A stretch of 64,000 nucleotides of DNA from Dryomyza anilis (Eukaryota; Arthropoda; Insecta; Diptera; Dryomyzidae): contig OX638132.1 of NCBI GenBank assembly GCA_951804985.1, positions 13,807,529 through 13,871,528 on the forward strand, in the 5' to 3' direction. This document shows positions 11,206 through 21,212 of this stretch, one piece after another. A program made the position numbers and the translations under genes. Numbering within the stretch: position 1 is the first letter of the stretch; each line of letters starts with the position of its first letter. The notes beneath the pieces were generated by a model that worked only from the letters and a program-made list of their open reading frames with translations, was not told where the DNA came from and did not search any database.

Positions 11206-12052
11206 TAGAGATGGGCACGTGCCGTGCTTTTTTCGTGTCACGCCCGAAAATCTGAGTTCGAGCGTGCAAATCTCCGTGCGTGCTAGTTGCTGTCGTGCCC
11301 GTGCGTGTCCGTGCCTCCAAAATCAGGCACGCGCCCATTAAAGATTTTTTTTATAGTTTCTACCCCAATTTAAAAAACCCTTCCAGCTTCAGAAAATAAA
11401 AATTTCGTGGTATTTTCGCGTCTTCTTAAAAATCTGTTGTTTAAGTTTTAATTATGGATTTCAGAGAATAAAACAGTATCAAACTTAATTTTTTAATTAT
11501 TTATTACTGGGACTAAAACCTACTGGAATATCGGTACCGGTTCGGGTTCGAAGATTTTTTAAACTGTGGTTTCGATTCCGCTTTCAACCAACACACCAAA
11601 TGGGTTTCGATTCCGGTTCCATACATGTTTATAACGGTTCCGATTCCGGTTCTTTGCGTTCCCTGACAGGGACTATAATATCTATTCCGGTTCTGGTTCC
11701 GATATTTTTAAAATAGCGGTACCGATTCCAACCAGAAATAAATATATAAGTTTCGATTCCAGTTCCCGTTCAACACATTTTTAATAACGATTCTGGTTCC
11801 AAAAATCTAAACGGTTCCGGTATTATTTTTCACGTTTTGCTTGCTTTTTCATGTTTTTCCGTGCTTTTTTCGTGTTTTTCCGTGTTTTGTCTTGATTTTC
11901 CGTGTTTCTTCGTGTCTTTTAAAATCCCGTGTTTTATCGTGCTTCCCGTGCGTGCCTGTAATTTTACTCGTCGGGCTCGTGCTCGTGCGTTCCACCTATC
12001 GGCGTGCCCGTGCGTGTCCGTGCCATCAAAAACAGGCACGCGCCCATCTCTA
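11206..12052. mobile_element. hAT-like element with GTGCGTGCC-rich ends
   Basis: The termini are TAGAGATGGGCACG and its inverse CGCGCCCATCTCTA, flanked by an exact 8-bp duplication CTTCAAAC at 11198-11205 and 12053-12060. Both ends carry subterminal GTGCGTGCC/CCGTGC motifs. The interior contains a GGTTCCGATTCC-rich block (11514-11830), apparently a separate family inserted in it. No transposase is present, and the frames at 11830-12145 are shadows of the CGTG-rich arm. Confidence 0.85.
11514..11830. repeat. GGTTCCGATTCC-rich repeat, copy 1
   Basis: Repeated GGTTCCGATTCC / GGTTTCGATTCC words surround CCCTGACAGGGACT. The same order of words with CCCTGACAGGGACT occurs at 44095-44510, and a reverse-complement piece lies at 37725-37915. 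It resembles the subterminal hexamer arrays of the hAT-like elements but is a distinct family. Confidence 0.55.
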
Positions 12053-12129
12053 CTTCAAACTTTAAAATTTGATTTCCCAACATTTTTAAAAATGTACATT
12101 CTCCCCTTTGGCATTACAGTGACGAATAT

Positions 12130-12660
12130 ATACAGTCAAACCTAGTCGAAACGTTGTCGGTTACTGTTAGGAATTTGTAGAAAATATCCCCACCAGTAAA
12201 ACTAGTCAAAAAATAATAGGCTACTGGTACTGGATTTGAAGAGTAGATCCCTGCCACTAAAACTAGTCAAAAACTGGCCTATACCCAGTAAATCTAGTCA
12301 AAAACTTTAAGGTTATAGGTAGGAATTTGGAGAGTAGATCTCTACCTGTAAAGTCAAGAACTGGTAGACTGGTACTGGATTTGAATAGTAGATGTCTGCC
12401 AGTACAATTAATCAAAACTGATCTATCCTCAGTAAATCAAGTCCAAAACTGTTCGGTTACTGGTAGGAATTTGAAGAGTAAATCCCTGCCAGCGAAACTA
12501 TTCAAGAACTGGTCGGTTACTGATTGGGACATGTCCAGAAAACGAAGAGTCTAGTTTCTGGTGGGAAAGTGCGTAATATCGCTTGCGAGTTACTCGACAA
12601 GTGACTAGAAAAAATGGCTGGATACTGTTAGGATACTGGTAGGAATTGTTCCTTGGGTAT
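12130..12660. repeat. Minisatellite/satellite array with GAATTTGAAGAGTAGATCC core
   Basis: Imperfect units combine AAACTAGTCAAAAACTGG, GGTTACTGGTAGGAATTTG and GAGTAGATCCCTGCC. The GAATTTG/GGATTTG core occurs near 12170, 12232, 12312, 12376 and 12465, so spacing alternates short and long and suggests a higher-order unit of about 140-155 bp. No coding function is inferred for the 75-codon frame at 12327. Confidence 0.65.
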
Positions 12661-12726
12661 GTATTTTTTGTATTCAAATTTCAATTCAAAATGTTAGGAT
12701 TTTAAGGTTTAGTACTTGTGTGAGCC

Positions 12727-13035
12727 TGTAGTCGCGGTAGCTCAGTGGTTAGTGCGTTGGACTGCGAGCCGAAAGGTCCTTGGTTCAAGCGTGGACTGGG
12801 GCTAACAACATCTTTTCATAGAAACATTTTTCTATACCGCGCTACCTCTCGTTAGTAAATGGCAAACGTACGAGAGTAAAACCATTGAAAAGCTCTCACC
12901 CGCAGTTCGGGTTCGGCAATAAACTGTAGGTCCCACCACTTTGAGTACAAATATAACACACACAGCTCAAAATGGTGAGAGAGCTCGGCCGAAGTTCTTA
13001 TAGGACTGTAGTGCCAAACTATTATTATTATTATT
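12727..13035 (+). mobile_element. tRNA-derived SINE, copy A
   Basis: The head has a box A-like TAGCTCAGTGGTTAGTGCG and a box B-like GGTTCAAGC, then a shared body (CATAGAAACATTTTTCTATA, CAATAAACTGTAGGTCCCAC, GAGAGCTCGGCCGAAG) and a TTA/ATT tail. A 13-bp duplication ACTTGTGTGAGCC flanks it (12714-12726, 13036-13048). Copies of the same family are at 16163, 22900, 34227, 36721 and 58671. It is transcribed by RNA polymerase III if active and encodes no protein. Confidence 0.85.
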
Positions 13036-13045
13036 ACTTGTGTGA

Positions 13046-13231
13046 GCCGGCCTCAGCAGTCTAGAGGTAGCGCGCTAGACTTGCATTCTGAAGGTCTGGG
13101 GGTTCGAATCCCGGCTTGGGAATGGGCGCTCGTGGTGATATTAACCACAAAATCGTAGGGAATAGATATCACAGTACAATCGATATAGTCTGTCTGAGTG
13201 CTGTGGATCTTAGTAGATATTCCAAAAAAAA
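13046..13231 (+). mobile_element. Second tRNA-derived SINE family
   Basis: A tRNA-like head has CAGCAGTCTAGAGGTAGCGC and a near-perfect box B GGTTCGAATCCC, followed by a short body (GTGATATTAACCACAAAATC) and a poly-A tail. It is bounded by ACTTGTGTGA at 13036-13045 and 13232-13241. The bases after the T-arm do not pair with the start to give an acceptor stem, so this is not a functional tRNA gene. Confidence 0.7.
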
Positions 13232-13369
13232 ACTTGTGTGAATAAAATAATACCGTGTTTTGTTTAAGGTAGATATTGAAAATATGTATCAAAAGTAAGT
13301 TTGCCCTTTAGACTAATTTGATAGTAAAAACTATTAATTTGATGGTATCTTTTTTCTGACTGTAGAAAA

Positions 13370-13490
13370 ACCGAAATAGGTACCGAAAACGTTTCGTTAT
13401 AGACATAAAACTGAAATCATAAATGCAAAAGAAACGAAGGAACAAAACAAAAATGGAAACCCTTATTCGTTTGGGTTTCAGTTCTTTGTT
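13370..13490. mobile_element. Fragment of hAT-like CGGTTT family
   Basis: AAACCGAAATAGGTACCGAA, CGTTTCGTTATAG and TTCGTTTGGGTTTCAG match the right-hand subterminal region of the 6852-8910 family. Only a decayed end remains and no target duplication could be seen. Confidence 0.45.
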
Positions 13491-13524
13491 TTAGTATTGT
13501 AATTTAAAAATAACCCAGTATGCA

Positions 13525-13865
13525 AATGCCTCGAAGCTTTCTCGAACTAACTTCGATACAAAATTTCTATGTCGTAATTGAACCGCTTCTAATTTTTTTT
13601 AAACTTTCTCGTATACTCAAATTTTATGAAAAGTTCAGATATTGATAATGCTATATTTTTCGATATAATCTAAAAGTTTTATAATTTTTTACATATTCAT
13701 TTGATTCCGTAAAATGTCTCGTACTGAGATAACTCCGATAGAACGTATCAAAATCTACCTACCATGTAGGTTCAATTTGACGCTCGATATTGCTACGATA
13801 TCCTGAGATATCGTCAGCATCTTCTGGATATCGTAACGTTATCGAAACTTTTGACATACTGGGAA
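13525..13865 (+). repeat. CGATATCG dispersed repeat, copy 2
   Basis: It shares TTCGATATAATC, GTCTCGTACTGAGA, GACGCTCGATATTGCTACGA and ATATCGTAACG with the copies at 1-420 (inverted) and 33690-34010. No open frame is present. Confidence 0.55.
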
Positions 13866-14039
13866 TGTGTATAAACTTTTTAATATAATTTTTTTGAATG
13901 TTGTGTAATTTAGTATATCCAAATAACTTTTTTTAAGTAACAGTCGCGACAGGTTAATTAAATTCTGGTAAAACTGGTAATTGGGACACTTGTGACATGA
14001 GTCATGTCTGCGATCAGCATTCGATCATCTTAAAACGAC

Positions 14040-14490
14040 AAAAAAAAAAACGACAACGACAACATCTGCATTAGTTGTCTGCAAAGTCGTATTAGACGCG
14101 TCTATATCTTTTTGTACATAATTTTTTTATATATGTATCCGTCGCAGTTGTATCTTTGTATTTATGCCTTAGCAAACAGTTACATCCTCCACAATAAAAG
14201 CTTCTCATGGTCACCGTACCATTTATGGCAGCAAACGAAATAGAAATTCAACAAAATAAAATATAAAATAGAAGACAAAAAATCTAAAATAAAAACACAG
14301 AAACACAAAAAACTAAAACGCATTTAAAATTAACGCAGGCGGATGCGCACCTCCAAATGACAAACAGCCAAGTGGACGGAGCAGACGGTACACAGCTCAG
14401 TTTGTAATGCCCACAGATCTAACCTCAGTCAGTCAGGCAATCAGTAAGACGGGCATAGAGACAGACAGACAGACGGATGTCTAAATAGCT
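14040..14490. other. GC-richer island, gene content uncertain
   Basis: A plus-strand frame of 47 codons plus stop (from 14341 to the TAA at 14482-14484) follows a possible acceptor AACGCAG, but the upstream bases are A-rich rather than pyrimidine-rich and an alternative frame is also open. A short GACAGACAGACAGACGG run overlaps its end. I do not call an exon here. Confidence 0.25.
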
Positions 14491-15060
14491 TGTTTATCTA
14501 ATACAGGGTTGGGTTAGATATTTCAAACAAAGCTTACTATGTAAGCGTTGCTCTTCGATAGGTTGTAATGGGACTTTGAACAAAATGTGATCGTGAGTTT
14601 AGCGAAAGTTAGTTTAATTTTTAGAAATAACTAAAATTATGTCTCAAATGAGCACTAACTAGTATTGGAAAATAATATAATACGATATGGTCCAATAACT
14701 TTTTTTTCTTATTTACGCCATATGTAATTTCTTAGGTTTTTGTGGTTCTGAGGACACAAGGTTTTACGTATCTTGCAAACAAGTACAAACTTTTACTAGT
14801 GTGACGATTTCCTTTCAATTCAGTACGTACAAAAGCTATGTACCGAATATCAAAATTCCGTAGGTCACCACAGCTCGATTCGGGTGAAAAAAACATTATT
14901 TTTTATATATTTTACAAGTACACTTCTTTCGGTTATATTATAACGCAGATGTAAGTGTTATATCTGGTGTATGTACAAAAGTGGGAGGAAAATAGGTAAA
15001 AGGTCGATCGATGACGCCCATGATCAATATCAGACATTATCGATATACAAGATCATGAAT

Positions 15061-15314
15061 ATATCGTCGTTGTAGAACGAAAAGTAACCAAATACATTTT
15101 CAAAATGCCAAATATTCATTTACAAGAATCTTTATAAATCTGTCAATTTGTAATTGATCTCATTTTTTTTTATCACATGATAAGTAAATCTATTAGTTGA
15201 TTTTTCAACTTTAAAAAAGCGTCAATTACTTTTTACAATATTAATCAACAAACTCGAAAATTAAGTTTTTCATAAAAATGTATTTGGTGCCTTTTCGTTC
15301 TACAACGACGATAT
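15061..15314. mobile_element. MITE with ATATCGTCGTTGTAGAAC inverted ends, copy 1
   Basis: The left end ATATCGTCGTTGTAGAACGA is matched by TCGTTCTACAACGACGATAT at the right, and the inner bases CCAAATACA/TGTATTTGG extend the inverted repeat past 30 bp. A second copy lies at 18066-18266. The interior is AT-rich and non-coding. Confidence 0.8.
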
Positions 15315-15315
15315 A

Positions 15316-15602
15316 CACACAGAAAAGTTCTATTTTGGCATGAGGTTAATGAAATCCACGTTCCAACCGAAATACATTTGTTGTAACCTCATGTCATTAA
15401 AATGAACGTACCTTATTTGACTATAAACGCAATGAAAGTCGCGCAATTGCACATTCGGTTGACGTAACCTCATGATTATAATTTTCATTGTGCCAAAATT
15501 TACCTACGTGCATTTGTTGCGGTAACTGAGTACGTTGTTGTATCAACAAAATAAATGTCAAACGGCAATCTTATGGTTGCCGCAACAAATCAGTTTTCTG
15601 TC
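15316..15602. mobile_element. Element with CACAGAAAA ends and GGCATGAGGTT interior, copy 1
   Basis: It begins CACACAGAAAAG, carries GGCATGAGGTTA and CATTCGGTTGACGTAACC, and ends GCCGCAACAAATCAGTTTTCTGT. The short inverted ends (ACAGAAAA/TTTTCTGT) and several related copies (38715-39838, 48931-49807, 54196-54502) support a non-autonomous DNA transposon. It abuts the preceding MITE with one base between them. Confidence 0.65.
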
Positions 15603-15822
15603 TTCTCTCTGGAAGATTCAAACGATTAATATACGATTTTATTTTTACTGTGGGTATTAAAAGCAAATTATCCATGGTTATCCTGAACATAGTTCTGAAA
15701 GTCACAAAAATGATTTTAATACCATTGTTTGTTCCACTTATATGTTTCAAAAAAAACATTTTTAATTTTCCATTATAAGACCTGTAATGAGTTTTTTTTT
15801 AGACTTCCTGTTGAAAATATTT

Positions 15823-15854
15823 CCGAAAGAAACATGGACCCATGTTTCTTTCGG
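15823..15854. repeat. Perfect 15-bp hairpin with 2-base loop
   Basis: CCGAAAGAAACATGG (15823-15837) is followed by AC and then its exact reverse complement (15840-15854). It lies just left of the inverted-repeat element at 15875. No following T-run suggests a polymerase III terminator. Confidence 0.85.
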
Positions 15855-15874
15855 CCATGCAAAGGACATACCTA

Positions 15875-16495
15875 ACTTCAATTTTGAATAAAGTCGTAGA
15901 AATATATTATTATAATTATTTTAGTGCAGTGAATATTGCATCTATTTTTAGTTATAATTGTGACGCAGATCGGTTTTTTATTATTAGCTCTAGTTTTTGA
16001 GATATAGCCCTTTTTAATTTTTTAATGTTTTGCTCATATAACTTTTTTAATATCTTAACCAATGTCAAAAATGAAAATAAGTTTTTTGCATTAGATACAC
16101 AGAACCTTGTTCTATAATACAAAAATTCTATTTTACATGTGAAAAATTTTATTTGCGAGATATGCCGCGTTAGCTCAGTGGTTAGCGCGTTGGACTGCGA
16201 GCCGAAAGGTCCCCGTTTCAAGCCTGGACTGGGGCTAAGAACATCTTTTTATAGAAACATTTGTCTATACCGCGCTACCTCTCGTCAGTAAATGGCAAAC
16301 ATACGAGAGTAAAACATTGCCTATGAAAAGCTCTCAACCGCCGTTCGGATCCGGCAATAAACTGTAGTTCCCACCACTTTGAGTAAAAATATAAAGCTCA
16401 AAATGGTGAGAGAGCTCAGCCGAAGTTCTATACAGGACTATTATTATTAAATAATTATAATAATATATTTCTACGACTTTATTCAAAATTGAAGT
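15875..16495. mobile_element. Inverted-repeat element (47-bp ends) interrupted by SINE B
   Basis: ACTTCAATTTTGAATAAAGT and the following bases up to 15921 return in inverted orientation at 16449-16495 as near-exact 47-bp ends. The AT-rich interior is non-coding and contains SINE B immediately inside the right arm. Family not recognised. Confidence 0.75.
16163..16445 (+). mobile_element. tRNA-derived SINE, copy B
   Basis: The head GCCGCGTTAGCTCAGTGGTT and the same body as copy A are present, including TATACCGCGCTACCTC and GTGAGAGAGCTCAGCCGAAG, ending in ATTATTATTAAA. Small deletions shorten the body and tail. No clear target duplication remains. Confidence 0.8.
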
Positions 16496-16794
16496 AAGAA
16501 CTATTATTCGTTATTAGTAGGCTTATATATCAGAAATAGTACGTGTTGGAGAATTTGGTTGTTAAGAGACTCTAGCTCAATTTTAATGACGAATATTTTC
16601 CCCAAAGACATTATGATAGTTTGCTGACTTCTTCTACTGGTTATAACTCCTTAACGAAAAAGAACAATATTGGTTATCCTTTGAACCCTTTAGGACTCAA
16701 TAGCGCCTAACGCAGACGTGTAGGGATATAAGTTTATACTACATTTCTGTTCCACTGACCAAGTTCAATTTTTTAGTGCCGCACAGTGTTATCA

Positions 16795-16893
16795 ATACTT
16801 ATACTTTTCCATACCGGAGAAGCTACCTTCTGGATATTACAAACGGCGTACCAAACTGAATATACCTTTTCACTCTTAGTGTAGGGTATAAAA
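16795..16893 (-). mobile_element. DINE-1/Helentron-like 5' fragment
   Basis: Read on the minus strand it begins TATACCCTACACTAAGAG and continues through TTGGTACGCCGTTTGTAA to GGTATGGAAAAGTA. The rest of the element is missing. Confidence 0.75.
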
Positions 16894-17365
16894 TAACGAA
16901 TTTTGGCATCAAAAATACACATTGTTTGGATTTTTTCTCAGCATCTAGATAAATAAAATTCTTCATTTTAACTTTTATCTTGACCTGGAAACCTTGAGAA
17001 TTTGGTCAAGACAAATTGTTCAATTTTTACAATAACTTTTCCCAGAGCGTGGTATATTTGTCCTATTCAAAATTTGAGACTATTTTAAATACAGATTTAT
17101 CTCATCTCATAAATGTATTTTCTGTTTTCGATAATCTGCATTGATTATTATAATCTAAATTCATTCAGCTTTCTATTAAAAGTTTCTGGCGTCCAAACAA
17201 AAAAAAAGCTCACCCTGATATCAACTATCGCATACTATTTATATCAAGCAAATACTATCCATTGATTTTAAATTCCAATCTTATTGTATATGTTTTTTTC
17301 CTTTCCTCTTAACAATAACAAACTTAAAAATCAAAATTTATTACCAATCACTCGGTTTCCTACAG

Positions 17366-17487
17366 ACAATCCCACGCCTGACAAATATTGCTATAGCGAG
17401 CGCCCCGTCCCGCCATCTCTACCACTGAACCACTCAACCACTATCAATGTGAACGTCGTGTCAATGCTGGACAATTTGCATATTTAG
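17366..17487 (+). CDS. Candidate 3'-terminal exon (unassigned protein)
   Basis: A good acceptor (CTCGGTTTCCTACAG, ending 17365) leads into a frame that, after two bases of a split codon, encodes NPTPDKYCYSERPVPPSLPL and then 19 more residues ending in a TAG at 17485-17487. G and C are common at third positions relative to the flanks. It would need an upstream exon ending in phase 1. I do not recognise the protein and see no matching upstream exon in the window, so the call rests only on the splice site and codon use. Confidence 0.22.
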
Positions 17488-18065
17488 AACTACAAACAGT
17501 TAGGCACGCCGCAGAGCTTTAGTAGACGGCACCAAAATAGAAAAGGGTTTTTTTTCTTCATTCGGTTAGAGAAATCATAAAAATAAACCTGACGCAATTA
17601 ACATATTAACATTTACAACAACAACAACAGCAGCAGCACCGTTGACAAAGCATAAATGCAAAGGAGAAGAAAAAAAATTGTTACCAAGTCAGGTGACAGA
17701 CTACATTGGGCCACAAGGAAAGAGGGACAATATAGAAAAAGAAACCTGTCATAAATTACAAAATGCGTTATGTGGTTATACGAACCGTTAGGAAAATACA
17801 TTTTGATGACTGGGTCATTATTGAAAAAAGTTATATTGCAATAACTAACATAATAAAATTCTATATTCGATGGTTTATTTCTAAAGGCATCCGATCTATA
17901 ATTTTTATAAAATTGGATAGACTTCTTTTTGACTGCTTACTAAGTTTCTTCCTAGCAGCTAACGTTTTTAGGAATATGTACTAAGAAAATGTATATATTA
18001 AATTTAGAACATGGACACTAAAAGTGATCGGTTATATATAGTTTGGTATTCTATTTTGAACACCC

Positions 18066-18266
18066 ATATCGTCGTTGTAGAACTAACAGTCACCAAATAC
18101 GTTTTTATGAAAATCTTAAATTTCAACTTTGTTGGTAATTATTACAAAAAGTATTTGATACATTTTTAAAGTAGAAATACCAATATATGGAAAGATATAT
18201 AAAGATTTTTATAAATAAGCAAATCGAAAATGTAGTTGTTGTTTTTTAGTTCTACAACGACGATAT
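18066..18266. mobile_element. MITE with ATATCGTCGTTGTAGAAC inverted ends, copy 2
   Basis: The ends ATATCGTCGTTGTAGAACTA and AGTTCTACAACGACGATAT are inverted repeats, with internal CCAAATACG as in copy 1. It is shorter than copy 1 (about 200 against 254 bp). Confidence 0.8.
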
Positions 18267-18284
18267 GTAGTAATCTATTTGAAA

Positions 18285-19060
18285 CACACCGAGTCGATTT
18301 ATCGAAATCCAACTATCTCTATGTCTGTCTGTTGAATCACTAGTACAGAAACTTCAGTAAACTCCAAATTTAGATAACTTATAGACCTACCAGAGTGGAA
18401 ATTGGCTAAGGTTAGCATTTTTCGTAACCGTCCCTGATCAGAATACGAAAAGGTATCCCTACCAAAGTCTAACTGAAATTATACTGATCTGGGTCAACCT
18501 AGGGTAATCCTAATTTTAAATTCACTTAAGGCAACCTAATCCAACCTTCATAAAAAATACTGATCTACATAATGAAATCTGATGTGACACTTATTAAAAA
18601 CACTAAATGGATATCGTTTTAATATAATATGATCAATATATTATTAAAATAATAAAATTGTTAGCAAAATTATTCTAATAAAATAAAATATTCTAATAAA
18701 TATATATTAACCTCAAATGCAAATCAGTAACAAATTCTCAAATTTGAAATATCTACCCCTGATCATTGCCTGATTTGAAATCAGGCTGCCTGATCAGACA
18801 ATGATCGCATCCTGAACTAAATTTCCACTCATGTGCGCTTGGTGGTATTGAAAATGGGAATGATCGGTCGATTGAGATATATGATCCGATCATATATCTT
18901 CAAATACCACATATGACACTATGATCTACGTGTGAATTTTTATTTAGTGAATTTGTTTTTATAAAAATTCTTGAATTTATGATTAAATATATAAAAAAAA
19001 TGTTCAAATTCATGAATAGTATGAAAATGATGTGTGGAAAAATGGGACTAATTACAGAAA
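18285..19060 (+). mobile_element. Decayed DINE-1/Helentron-like copy split by a MITE
   Basis: The left part has CGAGTCGATTTATCGAAATC, GTCTGTCTGTTGAATC and ATAACTTATAGACC. The right part resumes at TGTGCGCTTGGTGG, GATCGGTCGATTGAGATA and CTTCAAATACCACATATGA. These are consecutive segments of the DINE consensus seen at 9619-10336, separated by the 18390-18833 element. The right boundary is approximate. Confidence 0.6.
18390..18833. mobile_element. MITE with GAGTGGAAATT inverted ends, copy 1
   Basis: It starts CCAGAGTGGAAATT after a TA and ends AATTTCCACTCATG. Inside are repeated CTGATCAG, TTCATAAAAAATACTGATCT and CAGGCTGCCTGATCAGAC words that recur in the copy at 24189-24567. The right terminus is decayed. 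Confidence 0.7.
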
Positions 19061-19139
19061 GAGAAAGATTCCTCTGAAATTTAAGAAGTGTTCGTCTTCG
19101 TGAATACAAATTAGTTATGTTGACTAATATTAAAAAATT

Positions 19140-19540
19140 CTATAAAAGTAATACTATAAAAATCTCAAGTTGCAATCGTAAGATGATCGTTTACATGGCC
19201 GGGTAGTGATCATTAAAAAAATGTCCTTGTCATAACTCGACCAAAAAAATAATTGCTTGGCGTGCAGTTGTTTTAACGAATATTCATTTGAAGTATGAAG
19301 TACGATGAAATATGTACAGATCGGAAATTTCCGACTATTCGTTGTGCTGCTGACTTCATGGAAATTGTCCGATTTCTTGTAATGAAATTGGTTACCACAA
19401 CTAAACCAATTGGTGGTGTCAATTGAATTCATTATTTGGATGAACTGATACACGGTACTGTAACAACTGAATCAGTCGAATGTTGACAGAACTAAATAAA
19501 TCGGTTGGCAAAAAAAGATGGTTACCCCAACTGATTCATG
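19140..19540. repeat. Possible decayed relative of the CACAGAAAA/GGTTGCCGC family
   Basis: GGTTACCACAACTAAACC, GGTTGGCAAAAAAAGATGGTT and GTAACAACTGAATCAG resemble internal words of that family, but its ends are absent. The 99-codon minus frame here has no known features. Confidence 0.25.
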
Positions 19541-20800
19541 TCTACCCAAATAGATAAAATTTCTAATACCAAATTACCAAATTTCAACCACAAATTAGAA
19601 GATCCACCACTGTATAATTATGTCTGCAGCATAACTTACCAGTTTAAAATCACTGTAATTGGTTAGAAAGTATTAGGAATGAACATGTCTATCATTATAA
19701 ATTAGAAAAAAATGCGGTGATCGATAACGAAATTTTGAGAAATTCAATGGCAAAGTAAAAATTTGAATTTTTATTTTTGTAAATTTCTATTTTACGTGCG
19801 TTTTAAAATAGGAAGAAATCATGGGATTCGAAGTTGTGGTATATGAATTGAGAGTTACAAATTGTTATACATTTAGCACCATATTTTGCTTTATAACAAA
19901 TTTTCATGACTAGGTAATGTCAGTTATATGCATATACTAAACAACCTGTATCTCAAACAGGGTGGAAAATAGGACATAATTGTATTTTATATTTTCTTAT
20001 TATTTTGAGTCATAGAATCCCCTGAATTATTAACATCAATGAACCAAACACCCTATATATGACATCGGTGAAATCATTAACAACGATGTTCCTACATGGT
20101 TGTACAGCAACGAAGCTTTTACTATGCCTACCTTGTGTTGAGTTCTTTTTACTGGGGTTTTTTCTAATGATTATTCTATGAAAAGATTTAATAACACTTT
20201 GAAGAATTCCTTAGGAAATATTGCTTAATGATATAAGATTGTAAAACCGGTTGTAGAAGGAGAGTCAGTGAAATACAATTTAAAAATTGTATAGTAAATA
20301 TTTATATACTACAAAAGTTTTCATTTTTTTCCCAGCTTTAATTAATGTTATATATAAAAATAAGCATTCATCTATAAAAAATAGACTATTGACTATTTAT
20401 TATATATTTAAATATCGCACAGGTGTATTTTAATAAAAGCAGTTTGTTTTTTTCGACCATAAGAACTGTAGAATTAATTACTACAACCCTAAATAAATTG
20501 TTGTGAAAAAACCAATTTGCTTTAATTCATACAGAATCATTAGAATTCTATGAGAAAATCTGAAAACCACAAAAATGGTCACAATTCGGGTGGTTGCAGA
20601 GTGTACAAACCAAAAAAAAAAATGTCAACGCGTTTGTGCAACAGGGTTTTTATATGAGACGCCCTTCTATTTTAATTAAAGTCGTGTTTTTCATTTTTTT
20701 TTAGATTTGTCTAAATTCTCACATATTTTATAAAACTTATCATTATTAGTTTCGTATTGTGATTTTTCAGCTTTTCCTCGTTTTTTTTTTTCTTAATTCT
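19541..20800. other. No gene seen; AT-rich unique sequence
   Basis: No long frame, RNA gene or recognisable repeat was found. Confidence 0.5.
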
Positions 20801-21175
20801 TTTTAGCGGAAAATATATAGTATTTTCCCCCTGGCGTACGCTTCGTTGATTCTGTGTAGTTGTTGCGCCTTGTTGTTTTTTATTCGCTGGGTCACCATCG
20901 GCACATGCAACGAGCTCTGCTGGATGTTACGCCTTAAACCCCTTGACATGTTTTAGTTTTAGTTTTTTTTTGTTATTTCTCTAGTTCGCGCCTATCGCAC
21001 GTCTATCGTATGAAACTGCAACGAAAAGCTTTTGTGTGGGTCGCAATCATTGGCGGTTGTCATTACGAGCTGCTGATGATGCGGTTGCGATCAGGCGCGG
21101 TGCTTTGGAGAACGCAGCAGTAGTGCAGGGTAGCTCTTATAAAACATACTACACTGCGAAAAATATTACTTAAAT
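20801..21175. other. GC-richer island, no gene established
   Basis: After a TTCTTTTTAG acceptor-like site there is a plus-strand open run of about 50 codons, but it lacks family features and the frame is hydrophobic and cysteine-rich. GC-richer sequence (CGAGCTGCTGATGATGCGG) continues to about 21135. It could be regulatory. Confidence 0.25.
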
Positions 21176-21212
21176 ATAAAAAGCGCAAAAAAAAACTAAA
21201 CCAAAAATAAAA

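Larger units (their letters stand above)
9570..12130. mobile_element. Inverted-repeat DNA element (CATGCCAAAGGGGCGAATGT ends), interrupted by two insertions
   Basis: The left end CATGCCAAAGGGGCGAATGT (9575) is matched by an inverted right end ACATTCTCCCCTTTGGCAT near 12100-12119. The body includes foldback blocks built on TAGTGGTGTAAAGGCATTAA and its inverse at 10500-10720 and 10810-11000, joined to GCAAAAAAACGAAAAGATTC. Partial relatives occur at 40812-41130 and 62150-62815. A DINE-like copy (9619-10336) and a hAT element (11206-12052) are inserted. The family is unclassified and no transposase is seen. Confidence 0.65.

Noticed and set aside
12730..12800. Functional tRNA gene
   Set aside because: Boxes A and B are tRNA-like, but the sequence recurs in at least six places with a common 300-bp body and tail, and the ends do not form an acceptor stem. 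It is a SINE head.
13046..13125. tRNA gene with a TGC-like anticodon
   Set aside because: The 3' strand needed to pair with GCCGGCC is absent and a poly-A tail and target duplication are present, so it is a SINE.
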